Shown here in pieces: positions 1 to 7,572 of a DNA stretch of 55,440 nucleotides. How positions within the stretch are numbered: position 1 is the first letter of the stretch; every line of letters starts with the position of its first letter. This DNA is from a virus: the IMG/VR virus record IMGVR_UViG_3300021085_001393, positions 1 to 55,440 of that record, one strand, 5' to 3'. Made by a program: the position numbers and the translations under genes. The notes beneath the pieces are model-generated. The model was not told the DNA's origin. It worked only from the letters and a program-made list of their open reading frames with translations, and did no database searches.

Positions 1-1660
1 TGACGGAATAGTCAAATCTAAGTTCTGACCCCATGTTTCCAACGATGCACTCACCAGTGTTAATACCAATGCCAACATTGATAGGGGGAAGACCGAGTGG
101 TTTGAGTTCTTCATTGAGTTCCTTGGTTGCGATTAGTATTTCTTCTGCAGACTTGACTGCCATCTCGGCATGGTCGGGACAATCTAACGGTGCATTCCAA
201 AAACTCATAATACAATCACCCATATACTTGTCAATTGTTCCATTATTATTTAGGATTATCTTTGTCTGCATGTCAAGAAATTTATTGACAAGTTCTACTA
301 ATCCTTCGGGGTCATCTTGTTTCATGTAGTGTTCGCTTATGGGGGTGAATCCACATATGTCCATAAACATGAAGGTAAGTTCCTTTCTATCTCCACCAAG
401 TTTCAATAATTCGGGGTTCTCAGCGAGTTGGTCAACCATGTCAGGCGATAAATACTTTTGGAACTGCTTCTTAATTTCTTCTTTGAGTTGGTAGGTCGTA
501 TAGTATTTGTTGAAGGAAGCATGACCGAAAATCATCAAGGAGGCTATCGATGAGTAGAAAGTATCGAAAAGAACGAAAGACGAAGTCCACAAATAGAACC
601 CCCCACCCACCTGAAATCCAACAATACCTAGACTCACTAGACCCGCAAAAATTGTGGGAACATTGTAGACCACGAGTAGAATACTTAGAAGTGCTATCAC
701 CAAAAGAGCAATCTCAAGCAATTCGAGATAGTAAGATTGTTGTATTTGAACTTCTTGCGAAACGGTTTGGATTAGGTTCGCTTGCACTTCGTGGGGATAT
801 AATACACCCACTGGAGTTGACACTGGATTATTCAGACCTTCAGCAGTCAAACCCCATATTAGAATCTTATTCTCATAATCTGAATTAGAGAGTTCACTAG
901 CACTAACTCTTTTGAATTGGTTCCAATATGATATCATCACATCACCAGTTGGTGTGGTGGTTATTGGTTTAGCACGTCCCATCCTAATCCATTCTATCCC
1001 TGATTCAGTTACACGGGTCTGATACGAAGGTTGGTCTTGTATAGCACGTAGTGTTTCTAGTGCAACACTTGGATAGATTTGATTATTTGCAAGAACTAAT
1101 AGGGGTGCAGAGCGAGTTGTACCATCAAAATTTGGTGTTCCCGATACACTAGGTGTGGTTACACTTACTCCAACACCGTAAGTATTGTCCTGAAGTATCC
1201 TGATTGGAGATGCAATTCCTGAAAACTGCCAGATGTTATCTTCTATAACACCCCCACCAAACACTGAAGTATTGACGAAAGGTGCAGTTCCTGTATCTTT
1301 TTGTATTGTTGGAGCTGAAGATAGGATAGAAAGTCTATTTACTAGACCTTCAGCAAATATCTCGTCACCACCGAATCTATCGACTTCTTTAAACAGTTGG
1401 GTGAACACATGAGTGTTACTCCAATGTGTTTCCAACATAATTTCAGCATAGATGTTTCTTGGTAATGGATACTGTCCATATGTTTCTAATGTCTTCTCAT
1501 CAATATCAACAAGTATGATATCGTCAACTTGAAGTACAGGTTGTTGTTGATGTAGAAAATCAAACCATGACCATTGTATATTTTCTACAATGTATGGTGA
1601 CCAAATTTTAAGTCCTACTAGTAACCCGATAGTCACTAAGACTGTCTTCCAATTATACAT
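1..1660 (-). CDS. CHASE2-domain class III adenylate cyclase (partial, C-terminus beyond window)
   Basis: My translation from the ATG at 1660 stays open to the left edge (553 codons). An N-terminal hydrophobic segment (about residues 6-14) precedes a CHASE2-like sensor domain (about 25-300) with the typical DDIILVDIDEKTLE and LPRNIY motifs and an RSAPLL motif. Three hydrophobic segments follow at about 314-373, then a class III cyclase domain. Metal-binding aspartates are D434 (DICGFT) and D482 (KYMGD). K478 and D550 (RFDYSV) are at the purine-selecting positions, and a Lys/Asp pair predicts ATP over GTP. The catalytic Asn and Arg expected after IGD would lie outside the window. The start overlaps the preceding stop (TAATG), so translation is probably coupled. 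The expected role is cAMP synthesis at the inner membrane in response to a periplasmic cue. Family assignment is strong; activity and role in infection are inferred. Confidence 0.88.
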   Translation of the reverse strand, partial: MYNWKTVLVTIGLLVGLKIWSPYIVENIQWSWFDFLHQQQPVLQVDDIILVDIDEKTLETYGQYPLPRNIYAEIMLETHWSNTHVFTQLFKEVDRFGGDEIFAEGLVNRLSILSSAPTIQKDTGTAPFVNTSVFGGGVIEDNIWQFSGIASPIRILQDNTYGVGVSVTTPSVSGTPNFDGTTRSAPLLVLANNQIYPSVALETLRAIQDQPSYQTRVTESGIEWIRMGRAKPITTTPTGDVMISYWNQFKRVSASELSNSDYENKILIWGLTAEGLNNPVSTPVGVLYPHEVQANLIQTVSQEVQIQQSYYLELLEIALLVIALLSILLVVYNVPTIFAGLVSLGIVGFQVGGGFYLWTSSFVLFDTFYSSIASLMIFGHASFNKYYTTYQLKEEIKKQFQKYLSPDMVDQLAENPELLKLGGDRKELTFMFMDICGFTPISEHYMKQDDPEGLVELVNKFLDMQTKIILNNNGTIDKYMGDCIMSFWNAPLDCPDHAEMAVKSAEEILIATKELNEELKPLGLPPINVGIGINTGECIVGNMGSELRFDYSV

Positions 1661-1917
1661 TAACTAAATTTCTTTTGTATCCACTTAAACATATAGTAAA
1701 TGCTTAATCCATAAGTTGCCAGAACTGACATTGATATACCTATGTAAATTAACTCTATTGGTGATAGGAAGAGAACCTGCCATACGAAATCAGATGCAGC
1801 TTCTACATCACCCAAAGATTCTGGCATGACCATATCATTCTCTTCGAACAGGTCTAATATGTCGTCATACTCTTCTTCAGTTAGACACTCGTAAAACTCG
1901 GGTGGACATTCACTCAT
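1660..1917 (-). CDS. Small acidic protein with one transmembrane helix, between iscU and cyclase
   Basis: 85 aa. The N-terminal half is strongly acidic (SECPPEFYECLTEEEYDD) and is followed by a hydrophobic segment at about residues 50-76 and a basic tail (KWIQKKFS), suggesting a single-pass membrane protein with a cytoplasmic C-terminus. The start codon overlaps the iscU stop (ATGA) and its stop overlaps the cyclase start (TAATG), so the three genes form one translationally coupled unit. I do not recognise a family. A membrane partner or anchor for one of its neighbours is possible but unproven. Confidence 0.7.
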   Translation of the reverse strand: MSECPPEFYECLTEEEYDDILDLFEENDMVMPESLGDVEAASDFVWQVLFLSPIELIYIGISMSVLATYGLSIYYMFKWIQKKFS

Positions 1918-2366
1918 TCTATAAAGTCCTCTCTCGAAAGTGGTGGTGGATTGTTGTGTCCTATTTTAGAATTTTTCTTACTTTCGTAATTAATCATTGC
2001 CTTTCTGATTGCATCTTCAGCTAAGACACTACAGTGTAGTTTGATTGGTGGTAAGTCTAATGCATCTGCGATATCTTTATCTTTGATGAGTTTTGCTTCT
2101 TCAACGGTTTTGCCCATCATCATATCTACGAACATAGATGAACTTGCGATTGCACTTCCGCAACCATATGTTTTAAATTTTACATCGATGATTCTTTCAT
2201 CATCATCTAGTAATAGTTGAAGTTGCATGACATCTCCACAAGCAGGGGCGCCTGCAAGTCCAGTTGCAACTTTGGGGTCGTCTTGGTCTAATCTACCAAC
2301 TGAATGTTTCTTGGGATTTGCAAGAACTGCTTCGAATCTTTTTACTACTTCTTCTGAATATGCCAT
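1914..2366 (-). CDS. iscU: IscU-type Fe-S cluster assembly scaffold
   Basis: 150 aa, close in pattern to bacterial IscU (about 128 aa) with a C-terminal extension of roughly 20 residues ending PPPLSREDFIE. All three cluster-ligand cysteines are present: C43 in GAPACGD, C69 in KTYGCGSAIASSS and C112 in LHCSVLAEDAI. The cluster-release aspartate D45 is also present. The LPPIK motif at 105-109 corresponds to the LPPVK motif bound by the HscA chaperone, so the protein probably works with the host IscS/HscAB machinery, none of which is encoded here. A late-promoter-like TCTAAATA lies exactly 5 nt before the ATG and there is no Shine-Dalgarno. It leads the unit that continues into the membrane protein and cyclase. 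It may supply clusters to the radical SAM enzyme nearby (inference). Confidence 0.93.
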   Translation of the reverse strand: MAYSEEVVKRFEAVLANPKKHSVGRLDQDDPKVATGLAGAPACGDVMQLQLLLDDDERIIDVKFKTYGCGSAIASSSMFVDMMMGKTVEEAKLIKDKDIADALDLPPIKLHCSVLAEDAIRKAMINYESKKNSKIGHNNPPPLSREDFIE

Positions 2367-2371
2367 ACATC

Positions 2372-2379
2372 TATTTAGA
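2372..2379 (-). promoter_or_regulatory. Late-type promoter TCTAAATA, 5 nt before iscU ATG
   Basis: The minus strand reads TCTAAATA-GATGT-ATGG. T4 late promoters (TATAAATA) initiate about 6 nt past the octamer, which here is the A of the start codon, predicting a leaderless iscU mRNA. The motif is a variant of the consensus. Confidence 0.55.
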
Positions 2380-2450
2380 CATACACATCAACAAAATTTC
2401 CAATATGCATTAAAGGATATCCGTACCTTCTACGTATGTACTTCTCGAAA

Positions 2451-3170
2451 CTACTCCTGTGTAACCGATACACTACAACCACCTATTGTTAAGCAGTTTA
2501 CGGATACATTATACAATTGGTTTGTTGCACTCATCTGCTTTAAAATTAAATCAGTTCCATATAGTCCGTCAAGAGTAATATTGGCATTGTGTGTAGCACC
2601 ATTCCCTTTCTGTCTAACAAATACATCGTTATAGTCGTTGTAAATTGTAAGGTCTACATTCTTTGCACCGTTACTTTGTTGTTTTATTTGCACTTCATTA
2701 TGGTCACCTGCTAAGTGTAAATCGAAGTCATGACCATCAAGTGCGCCTGTTTGATTTGTTTGTTGAACTGCTAATTGATTATAGTCGCCATACAAGGTGA
2801 TATCTATTTCATGACCACCACTCTCATAGTTATCCACCCACCAAGTTAAATCAGTATCAGAATCAAGTGTAGTCCATGCAGCTCCCTGAGCAAGTTTCAT
2901 TTGATTACCTGTACCACTAATCTCATCAAATGTGATTGAGTTGGGAAGTGTGGAAGAGTTTGTATTGACTTGAACCAAATACATATCTAAACTTGTTGCT
3001 GTAATATATGAATTACTATCTAACATTTGGATTTCGTTACTGTGTCCAATTTGCTCTACACCTAATTGAAAAGTATCACCACTCTGTTCTATGGTCAATT
3101 CGTTGTCTGCTAAGACTAAGGGTGCTAGTCCTAAGACTAGCACTATGAATGTTTGCTTTATATAATCCAT
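2451..3170 (-). CDS. Curlin-like (CsgA/CsgB-type) secreted repeat protein 1
   Basis: 239 aa from the ATG at 3170 (MDYIKQTFIVLVLGLAPLVLA), which gives a clean Sec signal peptide; an upstream in-frame start at 3215 would bury it. The mature part has curlin-style repeats with Gln/Gly/Asn at fixed spacing: IEQSGDTFQLGVEQIGHSNEIQ, then GDYNQLAVQQTNQ, GDHNEVQIKQQSN and NDYNDVFVRQKGN. These match the strand-turn-strand repeat that stacks into the amyloid beta-solenoid in CsgA and CsgB. The C-terminus carries a Cys pair (NCLTIGGC). Together with CsgG, CsgF and a second curlin-like gene upstream it suggests an extracellular or outer-membrane fibre system. Whether it polymerises is inference. Confidence 0.75.
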   Translation of the reverse strand: MDYIKQTFIVLVLGLAPLVLADNELTIEQSGDTFQLGVEQIGHSNEIQMLDSNSYITATSLDMYLVQVNTNSSTLPNSITFDEISGTGNQMKLAQGAAWTTLDSDTDLTWWVDNYESGGHEIDITLYGDYNQLAVQQTNQTGALDGHDFDLHLAGDHNEVQIKQQSNGAKNVDLTIYNDYNDVFVRQKGNGATHNANITLDGLYGTDLILKQMSATNQLYNVSVNCLTIGGCSVSVTQE

Positions 3171-3304
3171 TGTAAAATAATTACCGTAGCAACTCCTTGA
3201 AAATAATAAAACCATATTAGGTCATAATCATCGATATCGAATTCGTCTTGTATGCGATACGTCCATGTCTTATGCCATTTTACAACTTTTTTAAATACGT
3301 TCAT
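3158..3304 (-). CDS. Small hydrophobic-tailed protein, 48 aa
   Basis: Begins MNVFKKVVKWHKTW, has an acidic middle (QDEFDIDDYD) and ends with a hydrophobic stretch of about 20 residues (LIWFYYFQGVATVIILQWII), consistent with a tail-anchored inner-membrane protein. AGGAAAC sits 5 nt before the ATG. The 3' end overlaps the start of curlin-like protein 1 by 13 nt in another frame, suggesting coupling. No family recognised. Confidence 0.6.
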   Translation of the reverse strand: MNVFKKVVKWHKTWTYRIQDEFDIDDYDLIWFYYFQGVATVIILQWII

Positions 3305-3318
3305 ATGTTTCCTCTTAC

Positions 3319-3326
3319 TATTTAGT
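3319..3326 (-). promoter_or_regulatory. Late-type promoter ACTAAATA before the 48-aa gene and curlin 1
   Basis: ACTAAATA on the minus strand, 14 nt before the ATG at 3304. With T4 late geometry the transcript would start at about 3313 and its 9-nt leader would begin with the Shine-Dalgarno AGGAAA. It overlaps the 3' end of the FecR-domain gene. Confidence 0.45.
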
Positions 3327-4476
3327 TCGTTTGTTTAATAACAACTACACTATCGCTACCACCATTGGTGGTAATGATTCCTTCATAACCGTCTACGAAG
3401 GTTTCTAATGTCACAGAAGAGCCACCAGCGAACCGTAAACTGATAACTCCATCAACATCTCTATAGAAAACAATTCCACCGTCTTCTAGAAAGATATTGT
3501 ATTGACTGTCGGGGTTCTTACCAAAGATTCCACCATCAAGTGTGAACTCACCCTTTGCTACACCTGTAGGTTTTTGTGCATCAGCAAGTTTCGCTGTTGT
3601 CCTAACAAGTTCTTCAACAACATCTAGTAAATCCACCAAGAAATCAACATCTAGAAAATCTATGTCTAATGCATTGTAATCTAAATCTGCAAGAGTGTTC
3701 TCTAGTGCATCTTGTTCCAATTCATCGAATGCTAAGAAATCTTGGTCAAGAGCCCCTTTGTCTTTATCTAGGTCGTCTTCAACTTGTTGATTAATTTGGT
3801 CTTGTACTTCTCTTGGCGGACTAACAATAAACATATTGTCAATAATTGCTGGAGTGATGTTTTGTATTATGATTGATGGTGATGGTGCAGTCGATATACT
3901 ACTAACCATTGTCGCTTCATATGCTTGGTTAATTGTAACAGAACCGCCTTGATTTGTAACTATAATCTCACCTGAAGAAATGCCATCGTCATCAGGCAAA
4001 AGTACTATGAGACTCCTTCCGAGCTCATCCACGGTTGTCGTGAAATCTGTACCATTGATTGAAATTTGTGCAGTAGGTGTTTGTACCGAGATATTTCTTT
4101 TCTTTATCTTAGTACCAGCACCCGAAGCGAATCTTGCTGTACCCTGTGCCATACGTAATGACATCTTAGACAGCGATGGGTTTGGGTCATAGTAAACTTC
4201 ATCTATGTACACTTTAGAATTTTCAGTTAATGATAATTCCTCATTATCCAAAAACTCAATTAACATTCTACCTTTAGCAGTCACCGCTTCATCGTACAGG
4301 ACTATATCTGTCCCAACACTATGACCCAATGGTTGATTGTTTCTCAGTATAGACCCTACACCCAATGACTCAACAATACCACCAATGGGGTCTGCAGATG
4401 CGACCCCACTAATGAGCATCAGATTAAGAATCAGTAGTTGTGTCTTTCTGATTAATCTGTATGGTTGAGTTGTCAC
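3322..4476 (-). CDS. Secreted FecR-domain protein
   Basis: 384 aa. The N-terminus has a signal peptide (basic RLIRKTQ, then hydrophobic LLILNLMLISGVASA). A FecR-like domain follows at about residues 30-165: VGSILRNNQPLGHSVGTDIVL, then GRMLIEFLDNEELSLTENSKV, ARFASGAG, and VQTPTAQISINGTDF. The region 200-300 is Asp/Glu/Leu-rich and may be helical, and a beta-rich C-terminal domain follows. FecR domains of this kind occur in secreted or periplasmic proteins near fibre or adhesin systems. The start overlaps the end of curlin-like protein 2 by 53 nt, tying it to the curli-type operon. It could be a periplasmic chaperone, a nucleator or a structural partner of the fibre; nothing here decides which. 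Confidence 0.78.
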   Translation of the reverse strand: MTTQPYRLIRKTQLLILNLMLISGVASADPIGGIVESLGVGSILRNNQPLGHSVGTDIVLYDEAVTAKGRMLIEFLDNEELSLTENSKVYIDEVYYDPNPSLSKMSLRMAQGTARFASGAGTKIKKRNISVQTPTAQISINGTDFTTTVDELGRSLIVLLPDDDGISSGEIIVTNQGGSVTINQAYEATMVSSISTAPSPSIIIQNITPAIIDNMFIVSPPREVQDQINQQVEDDLDKDKGALDQDFLAFDELEQDALENTLADLDYNALDIDFLDVDFLVDLLDVVEELVRTTAKLADAQKPTGVAKGEFTLDGGIFGKNPDSQYNIFLEDGGIVFYRDVDGVISLRFAGGSSVTLETFVDGYEGIITTNGGSDSVVVIKQTN

Positions 4477-5161
4477 TAGTAATATCTAATGTGATTATAC
4501 CCTTACAAGTGTTAATACCTGTAGGACATGTACCACTTAGTTGGTTTATGTCAACATCTGCGCCGTCACCATCTAACTCCATGGTGAGAGAATGATAGTT
4601 AGCATCCTTTTGCAATGTATTAATATTATTAGAAGCACCTGTAATATCCATATTCCATGTGACATCATTTGTTTCTATATCCACATCAAATACGTTTGAA
4701 CTACCCAAAACTGTTAAATCAAAATCTAACCTGTCCGCACTAACCAATGAACCTTGGTCTAAATCCATAGTGTTTGAATCTCCAGTGATATCAACTAGAT
4801 AGTTAGAACTATCAGATGAACCTGTTTCTCCAATCATCCAATCCCAAACATTAGAGCTACCATTCCACTCTAAAACATATGTTGAACTGTCAGCTGTCAC
4901 CTTACCAAAAAGAAGGTTACTATTACCTATTTGGTCTATATTGAACGATAATGATACACCAGTAATTGGCATAGCACTTGAACTACTGTCAAAGTTATCA
5001 AGTCCTATTTTGTTACCATAACCTATTTGGTCGATGTACAACGTCAAAGTGTCACCAGTTTGATTTATGTTGATTTCGTTATCGTCAGAGGCTGCTGCTG
5101 AGAGCATGTTTGTGAATCCACACAAAATACATAATATACTTAAACTTCTTAGTTTATTCAT
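4424..5161 (-). CDS. Curlin-like (CsgA/CsgB-type) secreted repeat protein 2
   Basis: 245 aa with a signal peptide (MNKLRSLSILCILCGFTNMLSAAA). Curlin-type repeats are visible: ININQTGDTLTLYIDQIGYGNKI, FNIDQIGNSNLLFG, VDITGDSNTMDLDQGS, VLGSSNVFDVDI, DITGASNNINTLQ and DITSDNSTIQINQK. As in curlin-like 1 there is a Cys pair near the C-terminus (CPTGINTC), which I do not associate with canonical CsgA. The start overlaps the csgG stop (ATGAATAA), so CsgG and this substrate are co-translated. Major subunit versus nucleator cannot be assigned from sequence. Confidence 0.75.
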   Translation of the reverse strand: MNKLRSLSILCILCGFTNMLSAAASDDNEININQTGDTLTLYIDQIGYGNKIGLDNFDSSSSAMPITGVSLSFNIDQIGNSNLLFGKVTADSSTYVLEWNGSSNVWDWMIGETGSSDSSNYLVDITGDSNTMDLDQGSLVSADRLDFDLTVLGSSNVFDVDIETNDVTWNMDITGASNNINTLQKDANYHSLTMELDGDGADVDINQLSGTCPTGINTCKGIITLDITSDNSTIQINQKDTTTDS

Positions 5162-6038
5162 ATTTTTCTCTTCCTTCTATACTCCAAAAACCCCTATCGT
5201 GTCCTTGGATAATTAACTCATACACGGCTGCTTCAACAGCAGTACGTGTAGCGTATGTCACCGACTCATTATTACCCACACCGTCCTCGTACTCTACTAG
5301 TTGAGTTCCTTGTTCATAAAACCTAAACAAGTCTCCGCCAGAACCATAAGAAAGGATAGTCTTTCTTGTTTGGACGTTTAACAAAACCTCACCAGTAAGA
5401 ACTGATACTGCACGTAATGAAACTGTGATTGCATCCTTTCTATACTGCTTACTAAAACCTATGCCAAGTGTACGTGCGCCTCGTCCACCTGATTCTAAAT
5501 TTGTATCATAACCAATTACACCACCTTCGAGAAGCATTCCAGCAAATAGAAGTGGTGCAACACCTTCTTTACCAATCTCTTCTCTAGCAGACCTAATAAT
5601 TTGACGCTCTCTTACTAGGTTATCTAATCCTTGTCTCTCGACTACACGGAACCATGTTCCACCACCAGCAGTCTTAAGTGCATCAATTAGCATTTCAGTT
5701 CCACCTTGTGTAACTGCAGTAGAGAAGTCTGCTATTCCTTCTCTTGCTTTTCTTTGTCCTGTCTTGTCTATAAATCCGTATACTGCAACTACTGGTCGAC
5801 TTTCAGCAGCAGGTAATTCCAACAACTGAATGTAAGATGGTAGTCTTACATTTTCGGGTTCATCAACACAAATATATTTTCGTGCTAATTGTTTTTTGAT
5901 TCCCATAGTCAAGTGTCTATCTAGACCCTCAACATATTTTCCTGCTTTATCATTACAATCTTGTGGTACATCTGACCATTGTGGTATGGATGCACAACCT
6001 GTAAGTATTAGTAAAAAACTAACCGCCAGAATTCGCAT
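5154..6038 (-). CDS. csgG: CsgG-like curli secretion pore, outer-membrane lipoprotein
   Basis: 294 aa from the ATG at 6038 (MRILAVSFLLILTGCASIP), chosen because GGGAG lies 8 nt upstream and it gives a compact lipoprotein signal with lipobox LTGC. Family patterns include VVAVYGFIDKTGQRK, the TAVTQGGTEMLIDAL and WFRVVERQGLDNLVRERQIIRS segments, LLFAGMLLEGGVIGYDTN, GGRGARTLGIG, and DAITVSLRAVSVLTGEVLLNV. CsgG forms a nonameric outer-membrane channel that exports curlins. Its start overlaps the csgF stop region by 20 nt. No CsgE or CsgC is visible nearby. The phage may use it to export its own curlin-like proteins, or as an envelope pore; both are inference. Confidence 0.88.
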   Translation of the reverse strand: MRILAVSFLLILTGCASIPQWSDVPQDCNDKAGKYVEGLDRHLTMGIKKQLARKYICVDEPENVRLPSYIQLLELPAAESRPVVAVYGFIDKTGQRKAREGIADFSTAVTQGGTEMLIDALKTAGGGTWFRVVERQGLDNLVRERQIIRSAREEIGKEGVAPLLFAGMLLEGGVIGYDTNLESGGRGARTLGIGFSKQYRKDAITVSLRAVSVLTGEVLLNVQTRKTILSYGSGGDLFRFYEQGTQLVEYEDGVGNNESVTYATRTAVEAAVYELIIQGHDRGFWSIEGREKYE

Positions 6039-6507
6039 CGCCATCACTCCCGAAATTACCACTACCAATTGGTATTTCGATAACTGTTGTTGTTCCATTC
6101 GAATCTATGATGGTCATTTTAATAAACTCTGTACCATCTCCATTCGTTATAACTTCATACGTTACAGTTGACCCTTCTAATACAAAGGAACCGTATCTTA
6201 CTGGATTGTCATTGTTGAACATATTTTCAACTAACTGTTTTGACATCTCAGCATAAATTCTGCTTTCTAAATTTCTTATAAATTTAGCTAGCGTAGTATT
6301 CTCTTCCGCCCTTTGTGCCGCTTTAGCAGCAGCCTCAAGAGAGTCCTTTATCGCTTTTTTACGACTTGACTCTTGGTTTTCAATTGTCAAATAGTGTGAA
6401 CCAGTTCCCTGCCCACTAAATGACGGATTTTTAAACTTATGTACTATCTCCGTACCGTATGCGCTTACCGTGAAGCACAATATCATTACCGCTAATATCT
6501 TTCTCAT
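6019..6507 (-). CDS. csgF: CsgF-like curli assembly protein
   Basis: 162 aa from the ATG at 6507, preceded by GAGG. The signal peptide is MRKILAVMILCFTVSAYG. The mature N-terminus TEIVHKFKNPSFSGQGTGSHYL matches the CsgF N-terminal pattern (F-x-F-R-N-P-x-F-G-G) that inserts into the CsgG barrel and forms its second constriction. The C-terminal part (VTYEVITNGDGTEFIKMTIID, TTTVIEIPIGSGNF) resembles the CsgF beta domain. The middle (about 45-85) is a Lys/Ala/Glu-rich helix. The first 70 nt overlap the 3' end of the radical SAM gene in another frame. Pairing with csgG next door supports the call. Confidence 0.85.
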   Translation of the reverse strand: MRKILAVMILCFTVSAYGTEIVHKFKNPSFSGQGTGSHYLTIENQESSRKKAIKDSLEAAAKAAQRAEENTTLAKFIRNLESRIYAEMSKQLVENMFNNDNPVRYGSFVLEGSTVTYEVITNGDGTEFIKMTIIDSNGTTTVIEIPIGSGNFGSDGDANSGG

Positions 6508-7327
6508 TGTCCACCTCAATTGCGTGTATCAGTTCCACGCCTTTAATATAATTCTTAGAGTCTATTTCAGGTTTTAACGAAGACCATTTTCCCATCTTCG
6601 GTGGCCATGGACACTTCGAACACATATCCAAAGGTTTCCCACGTTCCACAAACTCTACTAACTCTTTTGCCGTACTATACTCTTGCATATCTGAGTCTTC
6701 ATTCATTGATATTGTACAATGATATAGACCCTTGGTAGTCAATGTCAAACAGTTATCTTTTTGCCAACAGTTATTCCAGTTCTCCTCTGCAGTAGTTCCC
6801 GAGAGTGCCAACCCACTTCTAGTTTCTGCCACACCGTATTGTTCAAACAAACTTTGTGGCCAAAACTCTAAGAGTGTCTCTTCGGAAATTTCATTTGCAA
6901 TTCCCGATTTCATCATCTCTTGGTCTACTGGCATGTTCGGATACACCGAAACGATAACATGGTCTACTAACTTAAGTGTCTCTACCACTTTAGGTTTTAA
7001 CAGTAATCCATTTGTTACCACCGTCAACTTTTTGAACACCATACCTTTATATGCAAGTAACATACCAATTATGCTACTGAACTCTTTATGAAGTGTAGGT
7101 TCTCCACCTAAAATCTTGAGTTCTTCAAGTATAATACCCAAACTGTCCAACTTGGTTATCAATTGACTTATGTCCTCAGTGGTCATATGCCCTATTGTAA
7201 CCCTACCTTTATAATCTAATACACTACATCCTTTGCAGTGTAAATTACAAGCGTTAATAATGTATAAGTCGTAACTACCCTTTAGTAGTTTTCTTTTGTT
7301 TTTCAAAGGCCTTCTCTTTTTCTGCAT
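6437..7327 (-). CDS. Radical SAM protein with C-terminal cysteine clusters
   Basis: 296 aa from the ATG at 7327 (MQKKRRPLKNKRK), preceded by AGAGG; a GTG at 7351 is an alternative. The radical SAM signature is CNLHCKGC (CX3CX2C) in NACNLHCKGCSVLDY, followed by the GGEPTLH motif that contacts SAM. Further cysteines (NNCWQKDNC, YHC, CSKCPWPP) could bind an auxiliary cluster as in SPASM or twitch enzymes. It lies upstream of csgF and overlaps it, and also overlaps the preceding membrane-protein gene by 53 nt. Enzymes of this type often modify peptides or small molecules; modification of a curlin-like substrate is a tempting but untested idea. Confidence 0.82.
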   Translation of the reverse strand: MQKKRRPLKNKRKLLKGSYDLYIINACNLHCKGCSVLDYKGRVTIGHMTTEDISQLITKLDSLGIILEELKILGGEPTLHKEFSSIIGMLLAYKGMVFKKLTVVTNGLLLKPKVVETLKLVDHVIVSVYPNMPVDQEMMKSGIANEISEETLLEFWPQSLFEQYGVAETRSGLALSGTTAEENWNNCWQKDNCLTLTTKGLYHCTISMNEDSDMQEYSTAKELVEFVERGKPLDMCSKCPWPPKMGKWSSLKPEIDSKNYIKGVELIHAIEVDNEKDISGNDIVLHGKRIRYGDST

Positions 7328-7571
7328 CTTCAAGTACCTCTTGTCTAGCACGATACTCTAACACTACATCAACTTTCTGCTGTAACCTAATCATATCTTG
7401 GTCAAGCATTCTAGTTTGGTCTATGACTCTAATGAGTGCCATATGCATTTCTTCAATTTGTGGGTCAATCTTTTCACCGATGAACCACCACACATAATAT
7501 ATGAAGTAACCTAGTCCTACTGCCATGACAACGGGAAACCCGAAATCATTAATCAGTTGTGCTACATCCAT
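7275..7571 (-). CDS. Single-pass membrane protein with coiled-coil tail
   Basis: 98 aa from ATG 7571 (MDVAQLINDFGFPVVMAVG), which immediately follows the upstream stop (TAATATG) with AGAGA ahead of it; an ATG at 7589 is possible. One transmembrane helix (VVMAVGLGYFIYYVWWFIG) precedes a charged heptad-like helix (about 35-95) ending in Lys-rich sequence. Shape and start motif (D-x-G-x-P) resemble the upstream neighbour, so the two may be paralogues. Holin-like and envelope-associated roles have been suggested for proteins of this build; I cannot assign one. Confidence 0.65.
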   Translation of the reverse strand: MDVAQLINDFGFPVVMAVGLGYFIYYVWWFIGEKIDPQIEEMHMALIRVIDQTRMLDQDMIRLQQKVDVVLEYRARQEVLEDAEKEKAFEKQKKTTKG

Positions 7572-7572
7572 A

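Noticed and set aside
33-888. Plus-strand frames in the first 0.9 kb
   Set aside because: They lie opposite the cyclase gene, whose minus-strand translation shows intact CHASE2 and cyclase motifs.
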